From positions 62,001 through 126,000 of the forward strand of contig NZ_JAUYVM010000006.1 in assembly GCF_030689305.1 (NCBI RefSeq): a stretch of DNA of 64,000 bases, read 5' to 3'. Position numbers and translations under genes: made by a program. Positions 49,872 to 58,640 of this stretch are shown in pieces. Source of the DNA: Vibrio penaeicida. GTDB taxonomy: Bacteria > Pseudomonadota > Gammaproteobacteria > Enterobacterales > Vibrionaceae. The number at the start of each line of letters is the position of its first letter. Position 1 is the stretch's first letter. Under the pieces are notes generated by a model that was not told where the DNA came from, searched no databases, and saw only the letters and a list, made by a program, of their open reading frames with translations.

Positions 49872-49895
49872 AGGGCAGCCTTCGCTGCCCTTTTT
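49872..49895 (+). terminator. hemL terminator
   Basis: AGGGCAGC-CTTC-GCTGCCCT stem and a T-run. Confidence 0.92.
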
Positions 49896-50081
49896 ATCGC
49901 CTATGGAGAATAACTAAAGCGAGAAGTACACAAACATATAGTGTAAATAGCGATACTCGGCTTCTTTTTCCTGAGCACGCCTTCTCTTTCCTACATCACG
50001 CCATAACGTTTTTCTTTTGTTGATAACCAATTGTATTACCGCCATTATAATGCACAGACTATAAAGATTAGAGGCAATACC

Positions 50082-51167
50082 GTGTCAGATAAACTCAAGT
50101 TATCTTCCAGCCACTGGGTACTCGTACTCGCACTTTTGGCTGCTGGTTATGCGTGCTATTTGCTTGTCCAGCCCTACGTTAACTCCATTATTTTGGCTTT
50201 CATTATTTCTCTTCTTATGTTTCCTGTGCATGAGTGGCTAGAAAACAAAATGCCAAAATACAGAAACACTGCATCTGTCCTATCTTGCGTGTTACTCACC
50301 GTCATCATTGTTTTGCCTTTATTAGCCGTATTTGCGGCCATTGTTCAGCAAGGATCCGGTTTTTCTCAAAACGCTTATAACTGGCTAACTCACGGTGGAA
50401 TTCAAGAAGCCACCTCGCATCCTTTTGTTATCAAAGCACTCGGCTTTATTAATGAATACCTGCCTTTTGATGCAATAGACCCGCAGCAAATCGCCCAGAA
50501 AGTCGCCGAGTTTGTCTCTCAGTTTGGTTCTCAGTTAGTGGCATTTAGTGCCAAAGTACTTGGGGATGCGACCAACTTCTTAATGGATTTCTTCTTGATG
50601 CTGTTTGTGCTTTTCTTCCTTTTAAGAGATCACGACAAAATCATTAAAGCTATCCGCCATATACTTCCTCTTTCTCGTAGCCAAGAAGATAGGCTGCTTG
50701 AAGAAATTGAGAAAGTATCAAAGTCGGCAGTTTTAGGGTCATTTCTCACTGCGATCGCTCAAGGCTTGGCAGGCGGTATTGGAATGTGGCTAGCGGGTTT
50801 CCCAGGGCTATTTTGGGGAACAATGATGGGATTCGCTTCCTTCATTCCACTGGTTGGTACCGCTTTAATATGGATACCAGCGGCAATTTACCTATTTGTT
50901 ACAGGTGACACGGGTTGGGCAATCTTCTTAACCATATGGAGTGTCGTCATTGTTGGTTCTATCGATAACATCTTACGTCCTCTGCTAATGCAGGGCAGTG
51001 CTGGGATGAATACACTGATGATTTTCTTCTCCCTATTAGGGGGTATCCAGCTGTTCGGGTTAATAGGTTTAATCTATGGTCCACTCATCTTTGCCGTCAC
51101 CATGGTGCTGTTCACTATTTATGAAGAAGAGTTCCAAACCTTCTTAAATAAACAAGATAACAGTTAA
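50082..51167 (+). CDS. AI-2E family transporter-like membrane protein
   Basis: 361 aa from a GTG at 50082 with AGAGG seven bases upstream. Seven to eight membrane helices with a cytoplasmic segment after DFFLMLFVLFFLLRDHDKII; PLVGTALIWIPAAIYLF and the GSIDNILRPLLMQG segment are hallmarks of the PerM/YdiK group. Family members export or exchange small molecules; the AI-2 link is historical and the substrate here is unknown. Confidence 0.88.
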   Translation: MSDKLKLSSSHWVLVLALLAAGYACYLLVQPYVNSIILAFIISLLMFPVHEWLENKMPKYRNTASVLSCVLLTVIIVLPLLAVFAAIVQQGSGFSQNAYNWLTHGGIQEATSHPFVIKALGFINEYLPFDAIDPQQIAQKVAEFVSQFGSQLVAFSAKVLGDATNFLMDFFLMLFVLFFLLRDHDKIIKAIRHILPLSRSQEDRLLEEIEKVSKSAVLGSFLTAIAQGLAGGIGMWLAGFPGLFWGTMMGFASFIPLVGTALIWIPAAIYLFVTGDTGWAIFLTIWSVVIVGSIDNILRPLLMQGSAGMNTLMIFFSLLGGIQLFGLIGLIYGPLIFAVTMVLFTIYEEEFQTFLNKQDNS

Positions 51168-51204
51168 AATCTGTTGACCTAATTCCTTCATAGACACTTC
51201 AAGC

Positions 51205-51240
51205 TATGGTCGGATTGTGCGAGAATCCGACCATATTTTT
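51205..51240 (+). terminator. Strong terminator-like hairpin just before rsmC
   Basis: Twelve-bp perfect stem (TATGGTCGGATT with AATCCGACCATA), seven-base loop and five T. It ends 17 bases before the rsmC start codon, leaving no room for a promoter between. Confidence 0.85.
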
Positions 51241-51257
51241 CTTTTCGAGATCCTTTC

Positions 51258-52283
51258 ATGTCAGCATTTACCGCTCCTAGCCAAATTGCAGAGCGAAATC
51301 TGGAATATTTTAATGGCAAACACGTATTGGTTGCGGGCGAAGCAGAAGATCTGTTTCCAATAGAACTCGCCAAGAACTGTGAAAGTGTTTCCGTATTTAC
51401 CACGCATTATGGATACTATCGCCAACTCGAAAGTCACTCCTCTATTCAACGTTTTTTCGGTGAAGAATTCACAGCGCCAAGTCAGGCTGATCTCATCTTG
51501 CTGTATTGGCCAAAAGCAAAAGCAGAAGCCGAATATTTGTTGGCAATGTTGATGAGCAAATTCGGTGTCGATACAGAAATTGTCGTCATTGGAGAAAACC
51601 GTTCTGGCATCAAAAGTATAGAAAAATTCTTTAAACCCTATGGTGTCATTAAGAAATACGACTCAGCGCGCCGTTGCTCTTTTTACTGGGGGCAATGTAC
51701 CTCTGAGCCCCCTGAATTTGACATTCAGCAGTGGTACAAAAGCTATTCATTAAGCATTGGCGGGACTGACTTAACCATAAAAAGTCTACCGGGTGTTTTT
51801 AGCCATGGTGAATTTGATCTTGGTACTCAACTACTATTGAAAACGCTCCCTAACTTAGCAGGAAAAGTGCTCGACTTCGGGTGTGGTGCAGGGGTTATTG
51901 GCGCTGCGATGGCGAATCAATTCCCAGAAATAAACTTGTCTATGTGCGATGTCAGCGCACTGGCTGTTGCATCTTCCAAAGCAACACTTGCAGCCAACAA
52001 TATTGAAGGTCACGTGTTTGCAACAGACGTGTATTCAGATATGAATGATTCTTATGATTTTTTAATATCTAACCCACCGTTTCATTCAGGCTTAGATACT
52101 AGCTACAGTGCGACAGAAACGTTATTGGCCCAAGCCCCTACTTACTTGAATAAAAGAGGGACATTACACATCGTCGCCAATAGCTTTCTAAAATATCCTC
52201 CAATTATTGAAAAAGCATTTGGTCACTGCGAGTTAGCTGACAAAACAACAAAGTTCGCTATTTACCAAGCAAATAAAGCATAA
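51258..52283 (+). CDS. rsmC: 16S rRNA (guanine(1207)-N2)-methyltransferase
   Basis: 341 aa, same length and start ([18 protein letters not shown]) as E. coli RsmC. Two Rossmann-type halves: an inactive N-terminal domain and a catalytic C-terminal one with [20 protein letters not shown] (about residues 200-219) and NPPFH. Only a weak ribosome site (CGAGAT) precedes the ATG. Confidence 0.95.
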   Translation: MSAFTAPSQIAERNLEYFNGKHVLVAGEAEDLFPIELAKNCESVSVFTTHYGYYRQLESHSSIQRFFGEEFTAPSQADLILLYWPKAKAEAEYLLAMLMSKFGVDTEIVVIGENRSGIKSIEKFFKPYGVIKKYDSARRCSFYWGQCTSEPPEFDIQQWYKSYSLSIGGTDLTIKSLPGVFSHGEFDLGTQLLLKTLPNLAGKVLDFGCGAGVIGAAMANQFPEINLSMCDVSALAVASSKATLAANNIEGHVFATDVYSDMNDSYDFLISNPPFHSGLDTSYSATETLLAQAPTYLNKRGTLHIVANSFLKYPPIIEKAFGHCELADKTTKFAIYQANKA

Positions 52284-52299
52284 CAGATTGAGTTTACCT

Positions 52300-52332
52300 G
52301 CCAGCCTGATCTCTCATGCTGGCGTTGCTTTT
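52300..52332 (+). terminator. Possible rsmC terminator
   Basis: GCCAGC and GCTGGC arms separated by 12 bases, followed by GTTGCTTTT. Weak T-run, so tentative. Confidence 0.4.
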
Positions 52333-52454
52333 GCACCAATACTCATGCGACTGTTGCTTAGCGAGACTCAATTTTTGCGTTATTGACCACGATTTATATG
52401 GCACTTACTTGATTAAGAAAAAAAACCTCGTATAAACGTTAAAATCGTCATTTC

Positions 52455-52490
52455 CCGTTTTGTCGTTTTCGTCGCAGCTTACGAAAACGG
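52455..52490 (+). promoter_or_regulatory. Alternative hairpins in the chiS leader
   Basis: The 3-prime arm ACGAAAACGG (52481-52490) can pair with either CGTTTTCGT (52464-52472) or CCGTTTT (52455-52461), giving two exclusive stems 36 bases before chiS. Confidence 0.45.
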
Positions 52491-52525
52491 CTTGAGTTGT
52501 TAATAGGCTTTTTTAAACGACACTT

Positions 52526-55500
52526 ATGTTTAAACCTAATAAAAAACAAAAATTTAAACGTCTTCAGCACACGTTGATGGTGGCTTTTCTCGTTTTGAGT
52601 ATCACGCCACTGACTATGATCGCGCTGTTTTTTCTCCAGTCCCATAGTAAAGATTTACAAGAACAAAGTACGTCTCACCTCCTTTCAGTTCGAGATACAA
52701 AAAAACAACAGTTACTCGATTATTTCGAAGCCAAAGAGTCCGAGGTTATGGGCTTTGTCCGTTCTGAACTGGCGTACAATAGCGGAGGAAGGTTCTACGG
52801 TTTAATAAATGCTTTCAATAACTTGGGCGAGACCATTGAGCAAGCTCGAGACTATGCACAACAGCGTTATATACAAGGTTCTGGCGATCAAATAAAAACG
52901 TCGGTATTACCAGAATCCGAAGACTATCAGGGTAGTGAGCGCTACCGATTAATGCACAAACGCTATCACCGCCGCTACGTTGATTTGCTTAAACGTAGCG
53001 ATTTTGACGATATTTTATTAGTAGATATGGATGGTAATGTCGTTTATTCCCTAAATAAATACGACAATTACGGTACTAATCTAAATACCGGAAAATACAG
53101 TGAAAGTAATCTAGGCAAAACTTTTAACGCGTTAAAAGAAAAAGTTAGAAAGCACAAAGACAACCAAGATTTCACGCCTATCGCCATGTCGGACTTTGCT
53201 TTAGAAGGCAACGAACATGTTGCGTGGTTTGCTGCTCCCATTGTACAGCATGAATACTTACACAGTTACGCGCTATTTCGTTTACCGAGCACCAAACTTT
53301 TGTCGCTGTTTGAAGATGCTGCAACGAGTAAAACCATCAAGGCTTTCTTAGTTGGTGAAGATAAAGCAGCTCGTATTTTTAACGTATCTCAAGAAGAAAT
53401 TGACGAAAGTGCCGAGATTATCGATCTCGCATTGAGCGATCAAACTTCGGTAAAAACGTTTGTGAACACTTCTGGTGAAAACATTATTGCCGCGTATACG
53501 AATATTCAAATTCAAAACATTGAATGGGCATTGGTCGCAGAGCGTACAGAAGCAGAAGCTTTTGCGCGAATTCAACAGCTTGAAAAAGTGTTTGTGGTCG
53601 CCATGTTTATCGCCATTATCTTGGTGGTGATTTGTTCGCATTATTTGTCTAATTTTATTACCTCCCCTCTTCTCAAGCTCACTTGGTCTGCGGAACGAGT
53701 GTCGGCAGGTGATCTTGATGAAGTGATGTTTGAAACAAAACGTAAAGATGAAATCGGCAGATTAGGTGTCAGCTTCCAGCGAATGCAGCGCTCAATACGT
53801 GAGAAAATTCTAACGATCAAATCTCAGAATGAAGAGCTTGAAGCGCACTTGAAGGTGATTCAGACCCAAAATGATGAACTGCAACTTGCCAATAAGTTAA
53901 AAGATGAATTTCTCGCAACAACTTCACATGAATTGAGAACCCCACTACACGGAATGGTAGGCATTGCCGAGGCTCTCATCAGTGGCGCAAACGGTCCTAT
54001 TCCAGCCAATCAGAAACACCAACTCGACATCATCATTAACAGCGGTCAGCGGCTGGCGACTTTGGTTGATGACTTGCTTGATTACCATAAGATGCGTTAT
54101 GGCAGCTTAGATATTCAAGTATCCGCGGTAAACTTGTCCTCATCGACTCGACTTGTTTTGGAGTTGTCTCAGCATTTGTTGGGGAACAAATCCATTCGCA
54201 TCATTAATCAAGTCCCAATGGATCTTCCTTTGGTTTCCGCAGATCCTCAGCGCATTGAGCAAGTACTTTACAACCTAATCGGTAATGCTATTAAGTACAC
54301 GTCGGAGGGTAAAATCGTTATTTCCGCTACCGTACTCGACGAAAAACTTAGGGTACAAGTTGTCGATACCGGTCAAGGTATACCGGCAGAACAACTTGAA
54401 CATATATTCGAGCCCTTGATTCAAGCAGGACAAGACTCTAGTCGCTATCGACAAGGCGCAGGGCTAGGGCTATCGATTAGCCGCCAGTTAATTGAACTGA
54501 TGGGTGGGACACTGTATGTCAGTAGCCAACCTTTAGTGGGTACCACATTCAGTTTCTCGCTACCTTTAGCCTCCGAGGAAGAGATTTCGATATCCAAACA
54601 ATTGGGGACAACACAAAGCCACTTTCAGGCACCCGATAGTTCAGACAGTGCCAAACTGGATGAGAATTCACTACCTGAAAACCCAGATGGTCCACTGATT
54701 GTCGTCGCTGATGACGAACCCGTAAATCTACAGATTCTGGATAGCTTCCTGAAAATGGAAGGCTACAGAGTAAAAACGGCGAAAGACGGAACAGAAGCAT
54801 TAGAATTGGTTCAGCTAGAAAAGCCTGACCTACTCCTTTTAGACGTTATGATGCCAGGCTTAAGCGGGTATCAAGTATGTGAGCAAGTCAGGTTGAGTTA
54901 TGACCACTCTGAGTTACCTGTCATCATGCTTACCGCTTTAAGTCAAACTAACGACAGAATCAAAGGCTTTGATAGCGGTGCCAATGACTATCTCACTAAG
55001 CCATTCAACAAATTAGAGCTAGCATCGCGTATTAAAGCTCACCTCGCTGCAGGTAAAGCAGAGCTAAGGCGGATTGAAAATGACAAACTGCAAGCCGAAT
55101 TAAAGCAGCGTGCACTTGTAGAGGCAAACTTGCTTGAAACCCAAGGTAGGTTGCTTGAACAATTAGAATCTGCTCCCGAAGCTATTCTCTGTCTGCGGGA
55201 TGATGGTCGAATCCGTTTCGCAAATGAAGCAGCAGCAAAACTGTTTAAGCGGACGCAAGAGCAACTTAAACGCTCTAATGGCGATGAAGTTATCGCCCCT
55301 AAATACCTCAACCTTCAGGAAGATCACTTCTGCGGTGGTATTGACGTATACGTCGACGATCGACGCGACCACATTTCTGCGGATGTGCTTAAGCTCCCAG
55401 AAGGCTCTGATATCCACTATATGTATATCTTCAATGTTGGTGGCGGCTTGAACGCAGCCAGAATTAACAACCTAGAAACCGCCGTAGAGGCGCTATCAAG

Positions 55501-55915
55501 CTACGCATTTGAAGGGGATAAAGGTAAGCTCCAACAGCTCAAAGAATTAGGCGGCGAGTTTACACGTATCGCCGACAAAGTATCTGGACGCGGTGGTGAT
55601 AAACAGGAACTAATGAGAGAAATTCTCGTCGATTCAATGACGACAGCCATCGATTACTGGGAATCTGAAACGGGTCAGACTAAATTCTCTTTTGCCGAGC
55701 AAAGTGGCCTATGGCGTGTATACCTAGACAGAAGCACACTTCAAACTCGAACTCTTGATAAGTATTTAAGAGTAGAAACACTACCAAAAACGCCTCGATG
55801 GCGGACCGTCATTAACTCTATCGAGTTCATACTAGAACATTGTCACACTCCTAGTGGTCAGCGTGAGAAGTTGATTACGCTAAGAGACAAGCTGCAAAAA
55901 CTTTTGACTTCGTAG
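52526..55915 (+). CDS. chiS: Hybrid sensor kinase and DNA-binding chitin regulator ChiS
   Basis: 1129 aa, the same length as V. cholerae ChiS. Helix 1 (about 17-37), periplasmic sensor (about 38-350), helix 2 (about 352-372), HAMP (about 375-428), HisKA with phosphorylatable His468 in SHELRTPLHGM, HATPase with GQGIPAEQ and GAGLGLSISRQL, receiver (about 720-840) with Asp773 in LLLLDVMMPG, PAS (about 870-960) and a C-terminal tail ending in a helix-turn-helix-like DKYLRVETLPKTPRWRTV. Published V. cholerae work shows ChiS binds DNA itself to activate the chb operon. It precedes cbp. No clear ribosome site is seen, suggesting low expression. Confidence 0.94.
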   Translation: MFKPNKKQKFKRLQHTLMVAFLVLSITPLTMIALFFLQSHSKDLQEQSTSHLLSVRDTKKQQLLDYFEAKESEVMGFVRSELAYNSGGRFYGLINAFNNLGETIEQARDYAQQRYIQGSGDQIKTSVLPESEDYQGSERYRLMHKRYHRRYVDLLKRSDFDDILLVDMDGNVVYSLNKYDNYGTNLNTGKYSESNLGKTFNALKEKVRKHKDNQDFTPIAMSDFALEGNEHVAWFAAPIVQHEYLHSYALFRLPSTKLLSLFEDAATSKTIKAFLVGEDKAARIFNVSQEEIDESAEIIDLALSDQTSVKTFVNTSGENIIAAYTNIQIQNIEWALVAERTEAEAFARIQQLEKVFVVAMFIAIILVVICSHYLSNFITSPLLKLTWSAERVSAGDLDEVMFETKRKDEIGRLGVSFQRMQRSIREKILTIKSQNEELEAHLKVIQTQNDELQLANKLKDEFLATTSHELRTPLHGMVGIAEALISGANGPIPANQKHQLDIIINSGQRLATLVDDLLDYHKMRYGSLDIQVSAVNLSSSTRLVLELSQHLLGNKSIRIINQVPMDLPLVSADPQRIEQVLYNLIGNAIKYTSEGKIVISATVLDEKLRVQVVDTGQGIPAEQLEHIFEPLIQAGQDSSRYRQGAGLGLSISRQLIELMGGTLYVSSQPLVGTTFSFSLPLASEEEISISKQLGTTQSHFQAPDSSDSAKLDENSLPENPDGPLIVVADDEPVNLQILDSFLKMEGYRVKTAKDGTEALELVQLEKPDLLLLDVMMPGLSGYQVCEQVRLSYDHSELPVIMLTALSQTNDRIKGFDSGANDYLTKPFNKLELASRIKAHLAAGKAELRRIENDKLQAELKQRALVEANLLETQGRLLEQLESAPEAILCLRDDGRIRFANEAAAKLFKRTQEQLKRSNGDEVIAPKYLNLQEDHFCGGIDVYVDDRRDHISADVLKLPEGSDIHYMYIFNVGGGLNAARINNLETAVEALSSYAFEGDKGKLQQLKELGGEFTRIADKVSGRGGDKQELMREILVDSMTTAIDYWESETGQTKFSFAEQSGLWRVYLDRSTLQTRTLDKYLRVETLPKTPRWRTVINSIEFILEHCHTPSGQREKLITLRDKLQKLLTS

Positions 55916-55959
55916 CTCACACGCAGGCTTATTAAAGTAAAAGTCATTAAAGCAAACGG

Positions 55960-55985
55960 AGGCTTCGATTATGAAGCCTTTTTTA
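55960..55985 (+). terminator. chiS terminator
   Basis: AGGCTTC-GATTAT-GAAGCCT stem with six T, 45 bases past the stop. Confidence 0.9.
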
Positions 55986-56579
55986 TTGCTAGTTTCCGTT
56001 GCTCTTTCTACTCAACAAAATGCCTTACTCCAATCACATTCAACCATATACCTGTAACGTATTCTGACCTACCCAGCTTGATTTAAATAAGAAGCCACAA
56101 ACCTTCAAGCCTCCTTTGCACCTCTAGAAAGGTATGATAATTGAGTGATTTTCTATTCAACGCTCAGTATTTTTATTAAGGAAATCCTCTACAGAAAAAA
56201 GGGATATTTTCACTGTTATCTTTCGCTTGTTTTCACGAACAACTGGGTTATTTTACCGTTTAAATTAACCTTAAAATCGCACACCTAAATCACCTCTAAT
56301 TTCGTTATTTTTACGAATTTATCAGGTAAACACCCCGTTTTGTTACGTCTTTGAGAAGCCAGTCACAACAAATTGTCAGAATAATTTTATCGATGTAAAT
56401 TAACGTAAGAACCGCATAGTGAGTAAGATCTCTTTAAAAAGACAAACCTGAAACACACTATAAAAAATAATGAACAAACAGTTAGCAATCACTAACCAAG
56501 ATACTATGAAACAGCACTTTACTAGACATTGATCACACCAATAAAACTGACTAAAAAACACACACCGAAGCTTATTTTG

Positions 56580-56622
56580 ACGTTTATGACGTAGTTAAAC
56601 GTGGTTTTAACGTATTTAACGT
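56580..56622 (+). promoter_or_regulatory. Five phased ACGT motifs, candidate ChiS binding array
   Basis: ACGT cores begin at 56580, 56589, 56599, 56610 and 56619, each preceded by AT-rich bases and a purine (TTGACGT, ATGACGT, TAAACGT, TTAACGT, TTAACGT). Spacings of 9, 10, 11 and 9 put all on one DNA face, ending ten bases before a TTGACC -35-like element. Confidence 0.55.
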
Positions 56623-56631
56623 ACACCCTAT

Positions 56632-56660
56632 TTGACCATTTACTCTGCAAGGTGTTTTCT
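56632..56660 (+). promoter_or_regulatory. Candidate chb promoter
   Basis: TTGACC (56632-56637), then a poor -10 (TTTTCT at 56655-56660) after 17 bases. A good -35 with a bad -10 fits an activator-dependent promoter. Confidence 0.4.
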
Positions 56661-56674
56661 TAGCCTTGACCGAG

Positions 56675-56731
56675 GGCTATAGGCCACCCAACTTCTCTCA
56701 AATTTCGAAGTTGGAGGATGTTGGGATAGCC
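56675..56731 (+). promoter_or_regulatory. Structured cbp leader with two competing helices
   Basis: Fold A: GGCTAT (56675-56680) with ATAGCC (56726-56731) and CCCAAC (56687-56692) with GTTGGG (56720-56725). Fold B: CCAACTTC (56688-56695) with GAAGTTGG (56707-56714). The two share CCAAC, so helix two of fold A and fold B exclude each other. It lies 72 bases before the cbp start. Confidence 0.6.
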
Positions 56732-56803
56732 GCGGCGAGTGTTTATCAATTGATGACATTCACATCCATTTAGTGAAATAAAAGCAATGAGTAAGGAACA
56801 GCT

Positions 56804-58483
56804 ATGCTTGCCAATATTAAGAAGACAGCGCTAGCAGTCGCAGTAGTTGCTGCAGCAACTGCCGTCGCTCCTGTAGTTTCAGCTGCAGAGCGTAGTGAAC
56901 TGACTATTCACCCTAAAGAGTTCACCACGTTCGTTCGTAACTTCAACCCATTCTTGGGCGCAACTCACCTTCACACAACTTGGGACTTCCTATACGAGCC
57001 TTTAGTTGTGTTTAACGAAATGCACGGCAACACGCCAGTTATGCGTTTGGCTGAAGACTTCAAAATGTCTGACGACCTAATGAGCGTAACCTTTGACATC
57101 CGTAAGGGTGTGAAATGGTCGGATGGCGAAAAGTTCACTGCAGACGACGTTGTATTCTCTTTCGATCTTGTAAAGAAAACACCGGCTCTTGACCAACACG
57201 GTACAAACAACTGGGTTGCAAACGTTGAAAAAATCGACGAGTACAAAGTACGTTTCCGTTTGACTGAAGCTAACTCAAATGTACCTTACGAAATTGCTAA
57301 AGTTTCTATCGTACCTGAGCACGTTTGGTCTAAAGTTGAAGATCCAACAACATTTATGAACGAGAACCCTGTTGGTTCAGGTCCGTTCACAGAAATTGCT
57401 ACTTTCACACCTCAACTTTACGTTCAATGTCGTAACCCACAATACTGGGACAACGATAACCTAGAAGTTGATTGTCTGCGTGTTCCACAAATCGCAAACA
57501 ACGACCAGTTCCTAGGCAAAGTTGTAAACAGCGAAATGGACTGGACTTCTTCATTCATTCCTGACATTGACCGTACTTACGCAGCAGCAAGCCCTAAACA
57601 CAACTACTGGTACCCGCCAGCAGGTACTCAGGCGTTTGTTGTAAACTTCAAGCACCCTGATGCAGCGAAGAACGAAGCACTTAACAATGTAGAATTCCGT
57701 CGTGCGTTCTCAATGGCTCTAGACCGTCAAACTATCATCGACATCGCGTTCTACGGTGGCGGTACAGTGAATGACTTCGCATCTGGTCTAGGTTATGCGT
57801 TTGAAGCATGGTCTGATGAAAAGACTCACAACAAGTACAAAGGCTACAACACGTACAATGTCGATGGTGCTAAAGCACTTCTGAAGAAAGCTGGATTCAA
57901 AGACGTAAACAACGATGGTTTCGTTGACACGCCATCTGGTAAGTCTTTTGAGCTGTTGGTTCAGTCTCCAAACGGTTGGACTGACTTCAACAACACAGTA
58001 CAGCTAGCGGTTGAGCAACTTCAAGAAGTTGGTATCAAAGCACGTGCTCGTACACCAGACTTCTCTGTGTACAACCAAGCGATGCTTGAAGGTACTTACG
58101 ACGTTGCATACACAAACTACTTCCACGGTGCTGACCCGTACCTATACTGGAACAGTGCATACAACTCAAACCTTCAAGAAGGTAAAGGTATGCCTCGTTT
58201 TGCAATGCACTACTTCAAAGACAGCAAGCTAGATTCACTTCTAGACAGCTTCTACAAGACTGCAAACAAAAACGAGCAGCTTGAAATCGCTCATGGTATT
58301 CAGCAAATCATCGCGTCTAACCAAGTAACGATTCCTGTAATGTCTGGTGCTTACATGTACCAATACAACACAGCTCGTTTCACAGGTTGGTGGAGTGAGA
58401 AGAATCCTAAGGGACGTCCAAATGTTTGGGCTGGTATCCCTGAGCGTCTGCTTCACGTACTGGACCTGAAACCAGTTAAGTAA
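56804..58483 (+). CDS. cbp: Chitin-oligosaccharide-binding protein CBP, ABC transporter solute-binding subunit
   Basis: 559 aa, peptide-binding-protein (SBP_bac_5) family. Signal peptide about 1-27, cut after VVSAAE. FDIRKGVKWSDGEKFTADDV is the family signature. In V. cholerae CBP binds (GlcNAc)n and also holds ChiS inactive until ligand arrives. AAGGA seven bases before the ATG. Biased codons and its place as first gene fit high expression. A 157-base structured gap follows before the permeases. Confidence 0.93.
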   Translation: MLANIKKTALAVAVVAAATAVAPVVSAAERSELTIHPKEFTTFVRNFNPFLGATHLHTTWDFLYEPLVVFNEMHGNTPVMRLAEDFKMSDDLMSVTFDIRKGVKWSDGEKFTADDVVFSFDLVKKTPALDQHGTNNWVANVEKIDEYKVRFRLTEANSNVPYEIAKVSIVPEHVWSKVEDPTTFMNENPVGSGPFTEIATFTPQLYVQCRNPQYWDNDNLEVDCLRVPQIANNDQFLGKVVNSEMDWTSSFIPDIDRTYAAASPKHNYWYPPAGTQAFVVNFKHPDAAKNEALNNVEFRRAFSMALDRQTIIDIAFYGGGTVNDFASGLGYAFEAWSDEKTHNKYKGYNTYNVDGAKALLKKAGFKDVNNDGFVDTPSGKSFELLVQSPNGWTDFNNTVQLAVEQLQEVGIKARARTPDFSVYNQAMLEGTYDVAYTNYFHGADPYLYWNSAYNSNLQEGKGMPRFAMHYFKDSKLDSLLDSFYKTANKNEQLEIAHGIQQIIASNQVTIPVMSGAYMYQYNTARFTGWWSEKNPKGRPNVWAGIPERLLHVLDLKPVK

Positions 58484-58495
58484 GCAATAACCTTT

Positions 58496-58607
58496 GCGGT
58501 GCGCATTCCGTGCACCGCTCTCTAAACCCTCTCCCTAGTTGTTTAAGGTATGGCGCTCGTCGTCAGGGGGTTTTTCGTTCCAAAAAGAGCGTCCTGAATC
58601 CAGGATC
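58496..58607 (+). promoter_or_regulatory. Intercistronic hairpins after cbp
   Basis: GCGGTGC (58496-58502) pairs with GCACCGC (58512-58518) without a T-run; further on CCTGA and TCAGG arms (near 58592-58609) form another stem. Such stems usually protect an upstream binding-protein mRNA from 3-prime exonucleases and lower permease levels. Confidence 0.55.
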
Positions 58608-58640
58608 AGGTAAAAAATCTGGGTGAGTAAGGTATAAGTT

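Larger units (their letters stand above)
55916..56803 (+). other. 888-base regulatory region between chiS and the chb operon
   Basis: Starts with the chiS terminator and contains no convincing ORF. The last 230 bases hold a phased ACGT array, a weak promoter and a structured leader (listed separately). GTGAGTA at 56419-56425 is half of an SlmA-type site; SlmA co-activates this promoter in V. cholerae, but the other half does not match. Confidence 0.7.

Noticed and set aside
56419-56430. SlmA binding site upstream of cbp
   Set aside because: Only one half (GTGAGTA) matches; about 8 of 12 positions overall, too weak to call.
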